Source: Vreelandella sulfidaeris
Lineage (GTDB): Bacteria > Pseudomonadota > Gammaproteobacteria > Pseudomonadales > Halomonadaceae
DNA: 64,000 bases
Assembly: GCA_007182875.1 (NCBI GenBank)
Contig: AP019514.1
Coordinates: 3,968,001-4,032,000 of the forward strand
Direction: 5' to 3'
Part shown: positions 63,911 through 64,000 of the stretch, piece by piece
How positions within the stretch are numbered: the first letter of the stretch is position 1
Layout: every line of letters begins with the position of its first letter
Position numbers and translations under genes: made by a program
The notes under the pieces: generated by a model
The model's database searches: none
Seen by the model: the letters and a program-made list of their open reading frames with translations, nothing else
Told to the model about the DNA's origin: nothing

Positions 63911-64000
63911 ATGACTCAATTAACGCATGAACCGCTAACGGATACGCCGCTTACCATTGCCGGACGCGATTTTCATTCGCGCCTGCTGGTGGGCACTGGC
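63911..64000 (+). CDS. thiG: Thiazole synthase ThiG, N-terminal fragment cut by window end
   Basis: The first 30 codons are present: MTQLTHEPLTDTPLTIAGRD then FHSRLLVGTG. The AGRDFxSRLLVGTG segment is the typical ThiG start. It begins 10 bp after thiS with AGAGGAAAC upstream, so the two form an operon. The rest lies beyond the window. Confidence 0.93.
   Translation, partial: MTQLTHEPLTDTPLTIAGRDFHSRLLVGTG

Overview
The window looks like chromosome from a Halomonas-like gammaproteobacterium. This is inferred from housekeeping genes at both ends (comM, malate synthase G, thiS-thiG, DUF423, PaaI thioesterase), a Wza/Wzb/Wzc polysaccharide operon and a perfect RfaH ops element; no 16S or other marker gene is present. 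Most long genes are broken by single-base indels, mainly in homopolymers, on both strands and in housekeeping genes too. I read these as sequencing or assembly errors and annotate such genes as whole genes with a note.

Layout. 1-1502: comM, truncated at the window edge. 2130-3129: a broken sulfotransferase-like gene. 3136-14508: a lasso-peptide-type RiPP cluster. On the minus strand lie a nucleotidyltransferase-family protein, an ABC exporter and an O-antigen-ligase-like protein. Divergently on the plus strand lie a CobS-like AAA+ ATPase, a CobT-like VWA protein, a lasso-cyclase-type asparagine synthetase, two 47-residue lasso precursors (each hidden by indels and each with its own promoter, 5' hairpin and 3' hairpin), the B1 leader-binding protein and the B2 leader peptidase. 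The tight coupling of a CobS/CobT-like pair to a lasso cyclase is the most unusual arrangement here.

14984-20100: an AT-rich minus-strand block with a glycosyltransferase-like gene, paralogues of murB and murA, and a TupA-like ATP-grasp ligase. 20657-22064: an HPr-kinase-like gene and a small peptide gene. The peptide has the same leader signature as the lasso precursors, but its core is a GWGH tandem repeat with no acidic ring acceptor, so it is a candidate new RiPP type.

22483-51875: a large minus-strand exopolysaccharide/capsule locus. Reading with the operon it contains a wbpM/capD-like gene split by an IS256-family element, then the ops element, wza, wzb, wzc, a UDP-glucuronate 4-epimerase, ugd, a PglK-like ABC flippase, UDP-glucuronate decarboxylase, a series of glycosyltransferases, a Wzy-like membrane protein, the initiating sugar transferase, an HpcH/HpaI aldolase, a D-2-hydroxyacid dehydrogenase, an asparagine-synthetase-like protein, galE, tviB and a family 2 glycosyltransferase. 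The sugar genes predict UDP-GlcA, UDP-GalA, UDP-xylose, UDP-Gal and UDP-HexNAcA as precursors.

52581-64000: ordinary chromosome. It holds an alpha/beta hydrolase, malate synthase G, a PaaI-type thioesterase, a DUF411 protein, a chemotaxis receptor, a three-subunit molybdenum hydroxylase (yagTSR-like), DUF423, thiS and the start of thiG. A compact multi-hairpin RNA-like element with no assigned class lies at about 52446-52533.
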